NCBI GenBank assembly: GCA_910586025.1
Contig: CAJUIO010000052.1
Location: forward strand, 1 to 24,446
DNA length: 24,446 nucleotides
Reading direction: 5' to 3'
Origin: an uncultured Lachnospiraceae bacterium
GTDB taxonomy: Bacteria; Bacillota; Clostridia; Lachnospirales; Lachnospiraceae
The translations under genes were made by a program, and so were the position numbers. The notes beneath the pieces are model-generated. The model saw only the letters and a program-made list of their open reading frames with translations, was not told the DNA's origin and ran no database searches. Shown here piece after piece: positions 23,729-24,446 of the stretch. The stretch's first letter is position 1. The number at the start of each line of letters is the position of its first letter.

Positions 23729-24446
23729 ATGAATTACGAAAATTTTTATGATGATCTGCAGCCCTTGCAGAAATCCACAAAGGATTCCCTCGCCTCCCTT
23801 CAAAAGTTTTTCAAAGCCGTGGGAAAGGATACGGAAAGCGGAGATGTAAAAAGTCTCGCCAGGGATCTGGATTCCATGGCTCAGGCAGCTGCGGCACTCA
23901 CCTCTTTTCTTGACAGCATGCGAGAGACCGTCAATGGGTTTGACACAAAGTCTTACTTTGAAAGCGGCGAGTTTGCCAGCCAGATGCTGGAGCAGTGCCA
24001 GGAAAAGGGCGTGGATGTTCAGGGTGAATCCCCGATTTATGAGATGTTTCCTTATCGGGTCAGGATTGATGCCGAGAATCAGGATCTTTATCTTGACCGC
24101 AAGAAGGTGCAGTGTATGCGCCCCCGGAGCTTTGTGGAGCTTGTCCACGCAGGTCAGGAAAAGCTCAATAAAGCGCCCTTCAAACCTGAAATCTTTGCAA
24201 GCGAGCTGGCGGATGCCTACGACACGGCCGCCCTCAAAATGGGCAAGCATGCAGGGGCGGATATCTATCTGTCAACCCTGTACAAATTCCTGGCTCCCAT
24301 GAGCCGTTTCCGCAAGGAGTATGACCAGCAGAGCTTCGCCTTTGATCTGGCAAGGCTGTACATTTCCCGGCAGGAGGAGACGAAAACCGGACGGCAGTTC
24401 CAGTTCGGCCCTTGCAGAAATGAGAAAAAAGCCATCCGAATTCTGG
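23729..24446 (+). CDS. Protein of unknown function, cut by the right edge
   Basis: The frame is open from ATG 23729 to the window end, 239 codons with no stop, so the C-terminus is missing. It is preceded by AAAGG at 8 bases and a near-consensus promoter. The N-terminal ~75 residues (starting MNYENFYDDLQPLQKSTKD, then VKSLARDLDSMAQAAAALTS) look like amphipathic helices, possibly coiled coil. A middle part with beta-like segments (IYEMFPYRVRIDAENQDLYL and KKVQCMRPRSFVELVHAG) follows, then helices again. No signal peptide, membrane segment or known motif was seen, and I do not recognise the family. It is divergent from the helicase unit, so it may belong to the same module. Confidence 0.8.
   Translation, partial: MNYENFYDDLQPLQKSTKDSLASLQKFFKAVGKDTESGDVKSLARDLDSMAQAAAALTSFLDSMRETVNGFDTKSYFESGEFASQMLEQCQEKGVDVQGESPIYEMFPYRVRIDAENQDLYLDRKKVQCMRPRSFVELVHAGQEKLNKAPFKPEIFASELADAYDTAALKMGKHAGADIYLSTLYKFLAPMSRFRKEYDQQSFAFDLARLYISRQEETKTGRQFQFGPCRNEKKAIRIL

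Overview
The window looks like chromosomal DNA from a gut-type Firmicute of the class Clostridia, most likely Lachnospiraceae. This rests on gene content and order: the IreB-RuvX-DUF1292 trio, RNase J, YlbF, an MltG-like protein with a TrmR/TrhP pair, and a type III glutamine synthetase. Shine-Dalgarno sites are strong, starts include TTG, and base composition is moderately GC-rich. I saw no rRNA, tRNA, CRISPR array, complete insertion sequence or intact prophage.

Layout. 1-246: intergenic leader with a perfect catabolite-response (cre) sequence, followed by a DUF1905-like/C39-like fusion protein at 247-918. 996-8832 (minus): a housekeeping run that reads ireB, ruvX, DUF1292, RNase J, YlbF-like, short MltG-like, trmR, trhP and glnN in the direction of transcription. 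8904-10277 (minus): mtaB. 10380-10610 (plus): a small HPr-like protein without the phospho-accepting histidine. 10705-15008 (minus): prmA, rsmE, a cysteine desulfurase and thiI. 15157-15993 (plus): nudC. 16031-17047 (minus): a YghZ-type aldo/keto reductase.

17216-18693 is an AT-rich island holding a broken AIPR-family (abortive phage infection) gene with two frameshifts, a nonsense codon and a probable internal deletion. 18952-19566 encodes a HAD phosphatase. 19625-23518 (minus) is a tight three-gene unit: an SF2 helicase, a TPR-like protein with a SEC-C zinc motif, and a protein I do not recognise. A divergent gene with a near-consensus promoter starts at 23729 and runs off the right edge. 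It has no family I recognise.

How the genes work together. Most of the window concerns translation and RNA. TrhP and TrmR act in turn on tRNA wobble uridine. MtaB, ThiI (with its sulfur donor beside it), RsmE and PrmA modify tRNA, 16S rRNA and protein L11. RNase J, and perhaps YlbF, act in RNA turnover. IreB links to Ser/Thr-kinase signalling at the cell envelope. The less ordinary parts are the decayed AIPR gene, the helicase/SEC-C unit with its divergent partner, the His-less HPr-like protein, and the cre-controlled C39-like fusion.
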